A DNA stretch of 41,963 bases from Oscillospiraceae bacterium (GCA_017829005.1 JAGAJF010000002.1:1-41963); one strand, 5' to 3'. Shown: positions 33,854 through 41,963, numbered from the stretch's first letter. The notes: a model not told the origin generated them from the sequence alone. Program-made: numbers and translations.

Positions 33854-35911
33854 GTGAAAACAAAAACAAGCCATAAAAAGCCTATCATAGCCGCAGCAGC
33901 CGTTCTTCTTGCAGCAGGAGCAGGAGCTGCAGCGTTTGCGGGAGCCACCGCATCAGCAGATTCAAGCGAAGAAACAAGCTATCGCGAATACACCGTCTCA
34001 AAGGGAGATATCACCGTAGGAGCCGAGGAAAGCGGCACAGTGACCATCGAGCATACATATGTGACCTTCCCTTGCTCTGCCGAGGTGCAGGAGGTGTATG
34101 TCAAGGAGGGCAAGACCGTCAAGGAGGGAGACCCGCTCATAAAGCTCTCTCCCGAGGATATCGCAGATGCAAAGTATGAGCTTGAAAGCGCAGTCAGATC
34201 TGCGGAGCTTGAGCTTGAAGCAGCAAAGCAGGAACAAAGCACAAAGCTTCTTGAAGCAAAGCAGGCCCTTGAAAGCTCACTTGCAAACGGCAGCACCGCC
34301 GAAACGGATTATGACCTGTACATCACCAAAAACAACGCCTCAAAGCAGTCCTCGGCAAAGCAGCTCGAAAGCCTGAAAAAAGAGCTTGAAGAGTATAAGG
34401 CAATGAAGGAGACCTATCCCGAGGACTATGCCGAATTATGTAAATACGAAGATATTCTTGATGAATATGAAGCAAAGTACAAGGAAATGGAAAGCGTTTA
34501 CAAGTCATATCAGAAGATCGACGATGCAAACAGTGCCGCACTCGATGAAATTCAAAGCGAGTATGACGAATATACCGAAAAAATATCCGATACCTCGGAG
34601 CGCCTGACCGAGCTTAAAAAGAATTACGAGGAAACAAGATCGGCATATGAAAAGGCTCTTGAGGAATACGAGACCGCCAAAGAAAATTATGAAAAATCAG
34701 CTTCAAATTCAGATATCACCGTAACCGCCGACATCAGCAGCGAAAGCGGTACCGAAGCAGCTTCAAGCTCCTCCTCGGGAACAAGCACGGCAACAAGCCT
34801 TGCGGATAAGCTTACTCAGGCAAAGACCGCTCTTGACAAAGCAAGTGCCGCATATAACTCCGCAAACGTGGCATATTCGGGCTATTATCAGAACCTTGAC
34901 TCGGAAATAAGCGATAAGATAGAGGAATATGAAAGCAGGATATCCGAAGCCCAAAAGACCTGTTCCGCTCACGAAAAAATAACCCAGGCGTATAAAAAGC
35001 AGCTTGACGAATTTAACGAGCAGGTTTCCGACTGCCGTGAGCAGTATGAGGACAAAAAAGCGGATTTCACCGAAATATACGGTCAGAATGATGACGAATC
35101 CATTGACGAGAGGATAGACTCCCTCACAGACAGCATTGCCGAAGCGGAGCTTTCCATCAAAACAGCCGCCGCAGGAGAGGAAGGCGACCTTCTTAAAGCA
35201 CGTCAGGACGCCGACTCAGCGATCGCGCAGGCAGAGTCCGCACAGGCTGTTTATGACCGCACTGCTGCATCTCTCGAAAACCAGATCGAACAGGCGCAGA
35301 AAAAATATGACAATGCTGTGGAGGAATATAACGACTTCTGTGAAAGCGTTTCCGACGACGGTGTTGTCTATGCGGAATGTGACGGTCTCATATCCTCGGT
35401 AAATGTCTCCGAGGGCAGCAGTGTTATGGCGAACAACAGCCTGCTCACCATTCTTGACACAAGATATGTGTACCTTTCCGCTTCCGTTTCCGAGGAAGAT
35501 GTAGGCTCACTAGAAACAGATATGGAATGCTCCGTAAGCCTTACCGCATATGAAGACAAGACCTTTGACGGTCATATCGACACCATTTCCGCCGAGCCTG
35601 CCCGTTCCTCGGGATCTGTCACCTACACCGTGACCGTCAAGCTTGATGACGAAAGCGGCATCAACGTCCGTGAGGGTATGTCGGGAGAGATAACCTTTAT
35701 CGAGGGCGGAGTCAGCGATGTAATGTACACAAATGTAAATGCCATCACCTTCAGAGACGGTGCTTCCTACGTAAAGATTTACGATGAAAGCGGTCAGATA
35801 ATCGAAAAAGAGGTAGTGACAGGCTTTTCCGACGGCAGATATGTTGAGATAAAAGAGGGCGTGTCTGCAGGAGAAAAGGTGCTTGCGGAAATAGAACTTG
35901 CAGGCAAATAA
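33854..35911 (+). CDS. MacA/HlyD-like export adaptor protein
   Basis: A 685-residue adaptor for the following permease and ATPase. One N-terminal hydrophobic segment (about 9-32) anchors it or is cleaved. The two lipoyl half-motifs lie near 50-95 and 505-545 and enclose a very long coiled-coil hairpin (about 100-500) rich in Glu, Lys, Ala and Ser, with a low-complexity Ser/Thr stretch in it. A beta-barrel domain follows (about 545-685). The start is the GTG at 33854 with AAAGGAAG upstream; an in-frame TTG at 33812 has no such site. The coiled coil is longer than in E. coli MacA, which may help it cross a thick cell wall. The exported substrate is unknown. Confidence 0.88.
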   Translation: MKTKTSHKKPIIAAAAVLLAAGAGAAAFAGATASADSSEETSYREYTVSKGDITVGAEESGTVTIEHTYVTFPCSAEVQEVYVKEGKTVKEGDPLIKLSPEDIADAKYELESAVRSAELELEAAKQEQSTKLLEAKQALESSLANGSTAETDYDLYITKNNASKQSSAKQLESLKKELEEYKAMKETYPEDYAELCKYEDILDEYEAKYKEMESVYKSYQKIDDANSAALDEIQSEYDEYTEKISDTSERLTELKKNYEETRSAYEKALEEYETAKENYEKSASNSDITVTADISSESGTEAASSSSSGTSTATSLADKLTQAKTALDKASAAYNSANVAYSGYYQNLDSEISDKIEEYESRISEAQKTCSAHEKITQAYKKQLDEFNEQVSDCREQYEDKKADFTEIYGQNDDESIDERIDSLTDSIAEAELSIKTAAAGEEGDLLKARQDADSAIAQAESAQAVYDRTAASLENQIEQAQKKYDNAVEEYNDFCESVSDDGVVYAECDGLISSVNVSEGSSVMANNSLLTILDTRYVYLSASVSEEDVGSLETDMECSVSLTAYEDKTFDGHIDTISAEPARSSGSVTYTVTVKLDDESGINVREGMSGEITFIEGGVSDVMYTNVNAITFRDGASYVKIYDESGQIIEKEVVTGFSDGRYVEIKEGVSAGEKVLAEIELAGK

Positions 35912-35934
35912 ATCCCGAAAGGCAGGACATACAT

Positions 35935-37320
35935 ATGCGGCTTTCAGAGCTTTTGCGAATGGTATTCGTAAATATATTTTCAAGCAAATTAAAATGCGCC
36001 CTTACCTCTCTGGGCATTGTGGCAGGCTCAGCAACAATCGTGCTTGTCATAGCCGTGGGACAGGGTGGCAAAATGGACGTTGCCGAGCAGTTTAAAAACC
36101 TGAGCGCAGGGGCAATAGAGGTCTCCGCAGGACAAAGCGCAGACTCCATAATGGAGGGTATGATGGGCGGCTTCGGAGGAGCCCCCGGCGGCGGAAACGG
36201 CGGCGGAATGCCGAATTTCGGCGGCGGACAGATGCCCTCTGGGGGCGGTATGCCGAATTTTGGCGGGGGAGCACCCTCGGGCGGCGGAGGAAATCGTTCG
36301 GGCGGCGGCGGAGGAGGAAAAGGCTCCTTTGCACCGTCAATGACAGGCGGCGTGACGCTGACGGAGGAGGATGTTGAGGATATTTCCGCCGTAGTCCCGG
36401 GCATAGAATCCATCTCCATACTTGCAAGTGGCGATGCGGCAGTTGAAGGCGGCGACCTGGAGGAGGAGACCACCTATACAGCGGTGGGAGTAGCACCCGA
36501 GTATGCGGATATATCAAATCTCACCGTCCAGTACGGCAGCTTTTTTGACGAGGACGCCGAGGAGGACTGCTCCAAGGTCTGCGTCTTAGGCTACAAGACC
36601 GCCCAGAGCATATTCGGCGCCGCCTATCTTGCGACAGGAGACTATGTTTCCATTGAGGGCAAGAATTACGAGGTCATAGGCGTTCTCAGCTCAATGGGAA
36701 CTGTATCCTCGGGAATAAGCCCCGACGAGGCAATATATCTCCCCTATTCCACCGCAAAAAAATACGTTTTCGGAAACAGTATCGAGCCGAAAATATCGGC
36801 AGTTGCCTCGGACGTTAACGAAGTTCAAAGCGTAATGGAGAATATCGAAGCGGTGCTTACCCAGAATTATCCCGATGCCAAATTCACTGTCACCGACGCA
36901 GGCAGCGAAATGGAAGCGGCTCAGAAATCAGCCAATACCCTCCAGACCTTGCTTATTGCCGTAGCTTCAATTGTGTTTATAGTAGGCGGCATAGGCATTA
37001 TGAACGTTCTTTTCGTAACGGTAAGGGAGCGGACGGGTGAGATAGGACTTCTCAAGGCACTTGGCTGCAAAAAGGGAGTTATCCTGGGAGAATTTCTCCT
37101 TGAAGCGGGAGCAATAGCCCTTTTCGGAGGAGCGGTGGGAGTAGCACTCGGCTATCTGCTTATCCCCGCAGTGGAGCTTACGGGAACAAGAGCGGAGCCT
37201 GTGGCATTGGCAGGAGTTTTGTCCCTTGTGTTTGCGGTGATAACGGGAACCCTGTTCGGATTTTACCCCGCCTTCAAAGCTTCAAGGCTCACGCCCATTG
37301 AAGCCCTCGGCAGCGAATAA
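35935..37320 (+). CDS. MacB-like ABC permease with glycine-rich insertion
   Basis: A 461-residue FtsX/MacB permease without a fused ATPase. It has one N-terminal helix (about 20-42), an extracytoplasmic MacB periplasmic-core-like domain (about 45-325), and three C-terminal helices (about 338-362, 388-410, 423-446). The FtsX strings TGEIGLLKALGCKKG and the ending ASRLTPIEALGSE are typical. Residues 75-131 are an unusual insertion made of Gly with Met, Pro, Asn, Phe and Ser, containing GGGMPNFGGG twice. It would face outside the membrane. It lies 23 bp after the adaptor gene. The ATPase is encoded separately two genes downstream. Confidence 0.9.
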   Translation: MRLSELLRMVFVNIFSSKLKCALTSLGIVAGSATIVLVIAVGQGGKMDVAEQFKNLSAGAIEVSAGQSADSIMEGMMGGFGGAPGGGNGGGMPNFGGGQMPSGGGMPNFGGGAPSGGGGNRSGGGGGGKGSFAPSMTGGVTLTEEDVEDISAVVPGIESISILASGDAAVEGGDLEEETTYTAVGVAPEYADISNLTVQYGSFFDEDAEEDCSKVCVLGYKTAQSIFGAAYLATGDYVSIEGKNYEVIGVLSSMGTVSSGISPDEAIYLPYSTAKKYVFGNSIEPKISAVASDVNEVQSVMENIEAVLTQNYPDAKFTVTDAGSEMEAAQKSANTLQTLLIAVASIVFIVGGIGIMNVLFVTVRERTGEIGLLKALGCKKGVILGEFLLEAGAIALFGGAVGVALGYLLIPAVELTGTRAEPVALAGVLSLVFAVITGTLFGFYPAFKASRLTPIEALGSE

Positions 37321-37339
37321 AGAAGGAGATTTTTTGAAA

Positions 37340-37933
37340 ATGAACAGAAAGAATTTTTTTATAATACTTACAGTCCTTGCCCTCTACAGCACAGCATTTT
37401 CGGGCTGTGCCGAATCGGGCGAAAAGGAAAATATCCCCGTACAGACAGCGGCTGTAAACAATTACGTCCCCAAGGAAACGGACAAGACCGTATCGGGAGA
37501 AGTCACAAAAATAACGGGCAACCGCATAACTCTTGCCCTGGGAACAGTCTCGGCGGATAATTCACAACCTCCCGAAAATGGCGGAGAAGTCCCCGAAATG
37601 AACGGCGAAATGCCCGAATGGAGCGGCAATATGCCCGAGGGTAATTTCACTCCCCCAAGCGGTGAAATGCCCCAAATGAACGGAGAAAAGCCCGACAGGG
37701 GCGGCGAAAGACCCGATATGAGCGGCGAAATGCCCACACAGGGAAGGGGCGGTCGAAGAGGCAGCTCAACAGTTCAAAAAACAGGGGAGGAAGCGCAGTA
37801 CATTCTCCCCGTAGGAATGCCCATCGACGGTCTCAGCGGACGAAATACCGACTATTCGGGCGTCACCGCAGGAGCAGTCATCACCCTGACGGTAAATGAG
37901 CAAGGCGTGGTATGCGCAGCGGAGGTGAGCTGA
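37340..37933 (+). CDS. Lipoprotein with Gly-Glu-Met-Pro repeats
   Basis: A 197-residue lipoprotein with a hydrophobic signal (about 6-20) ending in lipobox AFSGC. The chain looks like a small beta domain split by an insertion: GEVTKITGNRITLALG before it and a GAVITLTVNEQGVVCAAEV strand pair after it, reminiscent of DUF5666-type domains. The insertion (about 80-138) has seven units of the form GE(M/K/R/V)P followed by a short linker. The ATG is 11 bases from AAGGAG; a TTG at 37334, 5 bases from it, is an alternative start. It is placed inside the export operon, between permease and ATPase genes, so it probably acts with the transporter outside the membrane. I do not recognise the family. Confidence 0.82.
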   Translation: MNRKNFFIILTVLALYSTAFSGCAESGEKENIPVQTAAVNNYVPKETDKTVSGEVTKITGNRITLALGTVSADNSQPPENGGEVPEMNGEMPEWSGNMPEGNFTPPSGEMPQMNGEKPDRGGERPDMSGEMPTQGRGGRRGSSTVQKTGEEAQYILPVGMPIDGLSGRNTDYSGVTAGAVITLTVNEQGVVCAAEVS

Positions 37934-38611
37934 TTGAGCGAGCCTGTTATCCGAATGAGCGGAATTAAAAAGAGCTACAAAATGGGCGGGAACGTGCTGA
38001 ACGTCCTCAAAGGCATAAGCCTTACGGTAAACGAAGGAGAATTTCTTGCTATACTCGGACCCTCGGGCTCGGGAAAATCCACCCTTATGAACATAATCGG
38101 CTGTATGGACAGCTTTGACGAAGGCGAATATTTTCTCTCGGGTCAGCCGATACATTCAATGAACGACAATATGCTCACCGACGTGAGAAACGAGTACATC
38201 GGCTTTATTTTCCAGAAATACCACCTTATCACAAAATACACCATTCTCCGGAATGTAATGATGCCCCTGCTTATCCGCGGGGAAACGGCGGCGCAGGCGG
38301 AGATGACCGCAAGGGAGCGGCTTATCCAGCTTGGAATGGGCGATAGAATGGAGCATAAGCCTACTGAGCTTTCGGGCGGTCAGCAGCAGAGAGCCGCCAT
38401 TGCCAGAGCCCTTGTGGGCGACCCGAAGATACTTCTTGCGGACGAACCCACAGGCGCCCTTGACAGCGCAACGGGAAAGGAAGTTTTAAAGCTCTTTCGT
38501 GATCTTAACGAAAAGGGCCACACCATCGTTATGATAACCCATGACCTGAACGTTGCACAAAGTGCAGGGCGAATCGTAAGGATAGTGGACGGCGAGCTTT
38601 TCGAGGATTAA
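37934..38611 (+). CDS. MacB/LolD-type ABC transporter ATPase
   Basis: The ATPase of the export system, 225 residues. Walker A is GPSGSGKST near residue 43, the Q-loop is FQKYHL, the signature is LSGGQQQR, Walker B is ILLADEPTGALD, and the switch His is in MITHDL. The sequence belongs to the MacB/LolD/FtsE group, which pairs with FtsX-type permeases and drives mechanical work rather than classic uptake. The start is TTG, directly after the TGA of the lipoprotein gene, with GGAGG eight bases upstream. It ends the operon; the thi promoter starts 8 bp after its stop. Confidence 0.95.
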   Translation: MSEPVIRMSGIKKSYKMGGNVLNVLKGISLTVNEGEFLAILGPSGSGKSTLMNIIGCMDSFDEGEYFLSGQPIHSMNDNMLTDVRNEYIGFIFQKYHLITKYTILRNVMMPLLIRGETAAQAEMTARERLIQLGMGDRMEHKPTELSGGQQQRAAIARALVGDPKILLADEPTGALDSATGKEVLKLFRDLNEKGHTIVMITHDLNVAQSAGRIVRIVDGELFED

Positions 38612-38618
38612 AATATAC

Positions 38619-38647
38619 TTGACAAACCTCAGAAAGTGTGGTAATAT
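38619..38647 (+). promoter_or_regulatory. Promoter of the thi operon
   Basis: A perfect TTGACA (38619-38624), a 17-bp spacer and TAATAT (38642-38647). TATAAT three bases further (38645-38650) is an alternative -10 with a long spacer. It separates the thiazole genes from the export operon. RNA would start near 38654. Confidence 0.75.
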
Positions 38648-38653
38648 AATAAA

Positions 38654-38742
38654 AGAGTCACTTGTGATGATGTTCATTACAGGCGCACGAAGGGGGACAC
38701 CACCTCGGGTGTCAGCTTTCGTGCGCCCTTTTTGATTTTTTT
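38654..38742 (+). ncRNA. Candidate HMP-PP riboswitch (thiS motif) with terminator
   Basis: The untranslated leader of thiS. A stem of GGCGCACGAA (38682-38691) and TTCGTGCGCC (38718-38727) encloses an internal loop and an inner stem GACACC/GGTGTC (38696-38701, 38708-38713), and is followed by CTTTTTGATTTTTTT. The compact terminator with an elaborate interior, directly before thiS in a Clostridia-type genome, matches the described thiS-motif riboswitch, whose aptamer for the thiamin precursor HMP-PP is embedded in the terminator stem. I see no TPP-riboswitch signatures. Assignment is by recalled architecture and context; the direction of control is not read from sequence. Confidence 0.7.
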
Positions 38743-38765
38743 AGCGGAAAGGACGGATAAGAAAA

Positions 38766-38963
38766 ATGGCAATAATATGCGGCAAAAGCGTTCCCGAAGC
38801 GGACGGAAAAAAGCTTTCGGAATATATCGTATCTGCGGGCTATAATGCAGGCAGGATAGCGGTGGAATACAACGGCGAGATACTCCCGAAGGCAGATTAT
38901 GACAAAACCGTCATAGCCTCCTCGGACGATATCGAAATAGTTGAATTTATGGGCGGCGGCTGA
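38766..38963 (+). CDS. thiS: Sulfur carrier protein ThiS
   Basis: A ubiquitin-like protein of 65 residues that carries sulfur as a C-terminal thiocarboxylate for thiazole synthesis. It ends in GGG, so the required terminal Gly-Gly is present (MGGG). The middle shows the small beta-grasp pattern, with AVEYNGEILPKADY matching the family's conserved region. The ribosome binding site GAAAGGACGG is upstream. It is the first gene of the thiazole operon. The enzyme that adenylates ThiS (ThiF) is not in the window. Confidence 0.95.
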   Translation: MAIICGKSVPEADGKKLSEYIVSAGYNAGRIAVEYNGEILPKADYDKTVIASSDDIEIVEFMGGG

Positions 38964-39002
38964 TATATCACGCAAATTTTTATAAGGAAAGGCAGTATTA
39001 AA

Positions 39003-39767
39003 ATGGATGATAAGCTTATTTTAGGCGGACACGAGTTCACCTCAAGATTTATATTAGGCTCGGGAAAATATTCCCTTGACCTCATAAAAGCGGCTGTAGA
39101 AAACGCAGGCGCACAAATAATAACCCTTGCCCTCAGACGAGCTAACAGCGGCGGAGCGGCAAATATCCTGGATTATATCCCCGAGGGCGTGACCCTTCTC
39201 CCCAACACATCGGGCGCAAGAAACGCCGAAGAAGCGGTGCGGATAGCAAGGCTTTCAAGGGAGCTTGGCTGCGGAGATTTCGTGAAGATCGAAGTTATCA
39301 GGGACTCCAAATATCTCCTCCCCGACAATTACGAGACCATAAAGGCAACGGAAATTCTTGCAAAGGAGGGCTTTGTGGTACTCCCCTATATGTATCCCGA
39401 CCTGAACGCCGCAAGAGACCTTGTAAATGCAGGAGCCGCAGCCGTAATGCCCCTTGCCGCTCCCATCGGCACAAACCGAGGGTTATGCACAAGAGATTTC
39501 ATAAAAATACTCATTGACGAGATAGACCTGCCCATAATAGTTGACGCAGGCATAGGCAAGCCCTCCCAAGCCTGCGAGGTAATGGAAATGGGAGCCGCCG
39601 CAGTAATGGCAAACACCGCCATAGCCACCGCAGGAAATATCCCCGCAATGGCAGAAGCATTCAGAAAAGCCATCGAAGCAGGCAGAACTGCATACCTTGC
39701 CAAAACGGGACGGGTAAGAGAAACTGCCAGCGCCTCCTCTCCCCTTACGGGCTTTCTGCACGATTGA
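39003..39767 (+). CDS. thiG: Thiazole synthase ThiG
   Basis: It joins deoxyxylulose 5-phosphate, the ThiS thiocarboxylate sulfur and dehydroglycine into the thiazole phosphate of thiamin. It is 254 residues, a TIM barrel of normal length. The Schiff-base Lys is residue 95 in [19 protein letters not shown] at the start, [11 protein letters not shown], and [11 protein letters not shown] with NTAIA are conserved. It has a clear AAGGAAAGG ribosome binding site and sits 39 bp after thiS. Confidence 0.97.
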   Translation: MDDKLILGGHEFTSRFILGSGKYSLDLIKAAVENAGAQIITLALRRANSGGAANILDYIPEGVTLLPNTSGARNAEEAVRIARLSRELGCGDFVKIEVIRDSKYLLPDNYETIKATEILAKEGFVVLPYMYPDLNAARDLVNAGAAAVMPLAAPIGTNRGLCTRDFIKILIDEIDLPIIVDAGIGKPSQACEVMEMGAAAVMANTAIATAGNIPAMAEAFRKAIEAGRTAYLAKTGRVRETASASSPLTGFLHD

Positions 39768-39783
39768 TTAAAGGAGTGATAAA

Positions 39784-40935
39784 ATGTCTCGCATAAACCA
39801 TATGCAGTACCTTGAAGGAATGGAAAATATCGGCTCCGAGATACAGGACAAGGTAATAACCGCAATGAACGGCTATGACCCCGAAAAATTCACTGCCGCC
39901 GATGTAAGAAACGCCCTTGACAGCGACATCTGCACCCCCGAAAATTATATGGCTCTCCTCTCCCCCGCCGCCGAGCCGTTTCTTGAGGAAATGGCAGAAA
40001 AGGCAATGAAAGAGCGAATGAAGCATTTCGGAAATTCCGTTTATATGTTCACCCCCCTCTACATCGCAAACTACTGTGAAAACCAGTGCGTCTACTGCGG
40101 CTTCAACTGCAAAAATAAAATAAAAAGAGCAAGGCTCAACGCCGAAGAGATTGAAAAGGAAATGCAGGCAATTTCAGCCTCGGGACTGCAGGAAATACTT
40201 ATCCTCACAGGGGAAAGCCGCAAATATTCCGATGTAGAATATATCGGAGAAGCCTGCAAAATAGCAAGTAAATATTTTCGGGTAGTGGGACTTGAAGTCT
40301 ACCCCATGAACTCCGATGAATATAAATATCTCAGAGAATGCGGAGCAGATTTTGTCACCGTTTTTCAGGAGACATACAATTCCGACAAATACGAGCAGCT
40401 CCATTTAGGCGGACACAAGCGCATTTTCCCCTACCGCATAAACGCCCAGGAAAGAGCGATAATGGGCGGTATGAGAGGAGTAGGCTTTGCCGCACTTTTA
40501 GGACTTGACGATTTCAGAAAAGATGCCTTTGCCGCAGGCTACCACGCCCACCTGATACAAAAAAAACACCCCCACGCGGAAATAGCAATGTCCTGTCCCC
40601 GCCTTCGCCCCACCAAAGCGGACGAGACCATAAATCCCCGTGACGTAGGGGAAAGACAGCTTCTGCAGGTGATTTGCGCCTACCGCATTTTCCTGCCCTA
40701 CGCAAGCATAACCATCTCCACAAGGGAATGTGAGCGTTTCCGCAATAATGTCATAAAGCTTGCCGCCACGAAAATATCCGCAGGAGTAAACGTGGGAATA
40801 GGCGAGCACAGCGACTCTGCCGACAAGGGAGACGAGCAGTTCGAGATATCCGACCCGAGAACCGTTTCCGAGGTATACAAAGCCATAGAAGAAATGGGTC
40901 TCCAGCCCGTAATGCACGATTATATTTATGTTTAA
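39784..40935 (+). CDS. thiH: 2-iminoacetate synthase ThiH (radical SAM)
   Basis: A radical SAM enzyme that cleaves tyrosine to dehydroglycine and p-cresol, supplying the glycine unit to ThiG. It is 383 residues. The cluster motif CENQCVYC (CxxxCxxC) is near residue 99, and a second CGFNC follows. It is the oxygen-independent alternative to ThiO, which fits an anaerobe. It has a TAAAGGAG ribosome binding site, 16 bp after thiG. Its end overlaps the next start codon by 8 bases. Confidence 0.96.
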   Translation: MSRINHMQYLEGMENIGSEIQDKVITAMNGYDPEKFTAADVRNALDSDICTPENYMALLSPAAEPFLEEMAEKAMKERMKHFGNSVYMFTPLYIANYCENQCVYCGFNCKNKIKRARLNAEEIEKEMQAISASGLQEILILTGESRKYSDVEYIGEACKIASKYFRVVGLEVYPMNSDEYKYLRECGADFVTVFQETYNSDKYEQLHLGGHKRIFPYRINAQERAIMGGMRGVGFAALLGLDDFRKDAFAAGYHAHLIQKKHPHAEIAMSCPRLRPTKADETINPRDVGERQLLQVICAYRIFLPYASITISTRECERFRNNVIKLAATKISAGVNVGIGEHSDSADKGDEQFEISDPRTVSEVYKAIEEMGLQPVMHDYIYV

Positions 40936-41515
40936 GGTAATATGCGTAACTCAGATGTCTGCGACTGAGGACTTCCTTTCACAGCTTGAAAAAATATGCG
41001 CCGCTGGTATCGACAGAGTGATACTCAGAGAAAAATCCCTCACCGAATGGGAATACGAAGCCCTTGCAAAAAGGGTGATAAAAATATGCGAAAAATCCAA
41101 TACCCCCCTGTCCCTCCACACCTTTACCGAAGCCGCCAAAAGGCTTGACTGCAAATTCATTCACCTGTCATATGCCGATTTCACAGCAGGCAAAGGAGAA
41201 GGCTTTGAGACCGTAGGAGTGTCCGTCCATTCCCTTAACGAAGCCATATCGGCGGAAAGAGCGGGAGCCGGCTACATCACCGCAGGACACATCTTCCCCA
41301 CCGACTGCAAAAAAGACCTCCCCCCAAGAGGAACGGACTTCCTCAGAGAAATATGCAATACCATCCATATCCCCGTCTACGCCATCGGCGGCATAACCCC
41401 CGAAAACATCTCTCTCGTGAAAACGGCGGGAGCCTCGGGCGTCTGCCTGATGTCGGGGCTAATGAAAGCAAAGAAGCCGAGGGATATCATCGAAAAAATA
41501 AAAAGCTGCCCATAA
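40928..41515 (+). CDS. tenI: TenI-like thiazole tautomerase (ThiE/TenI family)
   Basis: A TIM-barrel protein of 195 residues in the ThiE/TenI family. The phosphate-loop region reads GHIFPTDCKK (120-129), with His121 where B. subtilis TenI has its active-site His122; ThiE normally has GPIFPT there. The ND-R string that ThiE uses to bind Mg2+ and pyrophosphate is replaced by LSLHTF (61-66). This favours TenI, which aromatises the ThiG product, over thiamin-phosphate synthase. VYAIGGITPENI and ASGVCLMSGL are shared family strings. It overlaps thiH by 8 bases, so translation is coupled. An automatic label of thiE is to be expected but is less well supported. Confidence 0.82.
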   Translation: MFKVICVTQMSATEDFLSQLEKICAAGIDRVILREKSLTEWEYEALAKRVIKICEKSNTPLSLHTFTEAAKRLDCKFIHLSYADFTAGKGEGFETVGVSVHSLNEAISAERAGAGYITAGHIFPTDCKKDLPPRGTDFLREICNTIHIPVYAIGGITPENISLVKTAGASGVCLMSGLMKAKKPRDIIEKIKSCP

Positions 41516-41524
41516 CGCCTGCAT

Positions 41525-41963
41525 TCACCCCCCGTATTGTTCCCTGTATTTTTTCGGAGTAAGCCCCGTTTCGCTTTTAAAAGTCCTTATAAACATACTT
41601 TGAGTAGAAAATCCCAGGGAATAGGCAATTTCAATGTACCTGAGACTTGTATTCCTTAACAGATCGCAGGCAGTAGAAATTTTAGCTTTGGTAACAAATC
41701 TTTTAACGGTACTACCCGTTTCCTTAGAAAACAGCCTTGATAAATAAGAGGGGTCAAGCCCCAGATAAGCGGCAAGTCCCTTCACAGAAAGATCGGCATT
41801 CAGATTACTGTAAATGTAAGCAATGCACTTTCTTATGTGAAGGACCCTTTCCGCTTCTTCCACATCTTTCCCGTATATCGCCTTTTCGGTATTTACGGTT
41901 TTTGCAATATCGTTCATTTTGTTTGAAAGACGGAATCTCTCATCCTTATCTCTTGGATGATGA
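41525..41963 (-). CDS. AraC-family transcription regulator (C-terminal part)
   Basis: The frame stays open to the window edge (last full codon at 41962), so the protein is cut at its N-terminus; the ATG at 41917 is probably internal. The visible 145 residues hold the AraC-type DNA-binding domain with two helix-turn-helix units. The first is around SVKGLAAYLGLDPSYLSRLF and the second around YIEIAYSLGFSTQSMF, followed by the family ending GLTPKKYREQY. The N-terminal sensor domain and its ligand lie outside the window. It converges on the thi operon with 9 bp between stops and no clear terminator. Confidence 0.93.
   Translation of the reverse strand, partial: HHPRDKDERFRLSNKMNDIAKTVNTEKAIYGKDVEEAERVLHIRKCIAYIYSNLNADLSVKGLAAYLGLDPSYLSRLFSKETGSTVKRFVTKAKISTACDLLRNTSLRYIEIAYSLGFSTQSMFIRTFKSETGLTPKKYREQYGG

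Noticed and set aside
36132..36330. Possible sequencing or assembly artefact in the GC-rich, glycine-coding stretch of the permease
   Set aside because: The frame stays open through the stretch and both flanks match the FtsX/MacB family, so it reads as a true in-frame insertion.
38654..38742. TPP riboswitch upstream of thiS
   Set aside because: The conserved CTGAGA and the pyrophosphate-binding strings of the TPP aptamer are absent and the leader is too short.
40928..41515. Calling this gene thiE
   Set aside because: The ND-R motif is missing and the GHIFPTDCKK string fits TenI better; kept as an alternative in the entry.

Overview
The window looks like chromosome of a Gram-positive anaerobe of the Clostridia, probably the Ruminococcus/Oscillospiraceae group. 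The grounds are a sepF-ylmH-divIVA division cluster, a split transketolase, DUF4317 and TSCPD proteins, ClpC-type chaperone, AGGAGG-type ribosome binding sites with several TTG/GTG starts, and a thiS-type riboswitch. The genus is an inference. I see no tRNA, rRNA, CRISPR array, insertion sequence or prophage gene.

Layout. 1-1101 (+): C-terminal part of a Ca2+-type P-type ATPase, cut by the window edge. 1104-9978 (-): leucine-rich-repeat protein, glycogen synthase, ClpC-like ATPase, then a PHP phosphoesterase / TSCPD protein / DUF218 operon, and a membrane diguanylate cyclase. 10337-14260 (+): MFS transporter, a soluble PAS-PAS protein with a degenerate GGDEF domain, and a DUF4317 protein. 14480-32468 (-): about 18 kb of tightly packed co-directional housekeeping genes, in transcription order ylbF-like, mutS, zinc-ribbon protein, mutL, miaA, hfq, HlyD-like protein, yggS, sepF, ylmH, divIVA, ileS, lspA, rluD-like, HAD hydrolase, and the two transketolase halves. 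Many of these genes overlap or are a few bases apart, and the run ends in a hairpin terminator. 32794-41515 (+): a lipoprotein gene with its own promoter and terminator, a four-gene MacAB-like export operon, and a thiazole-biosynthesis operon (thiS-thiG-thiH-tenI). 41525-41963 (-): AraC-family regulator cut by the window edge.

How it fits together. The long minus-strand run joins mismatch repair (MutS, MutL), RNA and translation functions (MiaA, Hfq, YlmH, IleRS, RluD-like) and envelope or division functions (SepF, DivIVA, LspA, HlyD-like protein). The thi operon makes the thiazole half of thiamin. It is preceded by a strong promoter and a terminator hairpin that I read as an HMP-PP (thiS-motif) riboswitch, so the pyrimidine precursor would gate thiazole synthesis. 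Its last gene is more like the thiazole tautomerase TenI than ThiE.

The most unusual locus is the MacAB-like operon. Its permease carries a glycine-rich insertion with repeated GGGMPNFGGG units, and the adjacent lipoprotein carries seven Gly-Glu-Met-Pro-like units. Its promoter has 11-bp-spaced TTTAAG repeats placed like a PhoB/OmpR-type activator site. Other points worth checking are a ClpC with a shortened middle domain, a degenerate GGDEF protein beside a canonical one, a promoter nested inside a terminator loop, and operator-like palindromes at the glgA and ylbF promoters.
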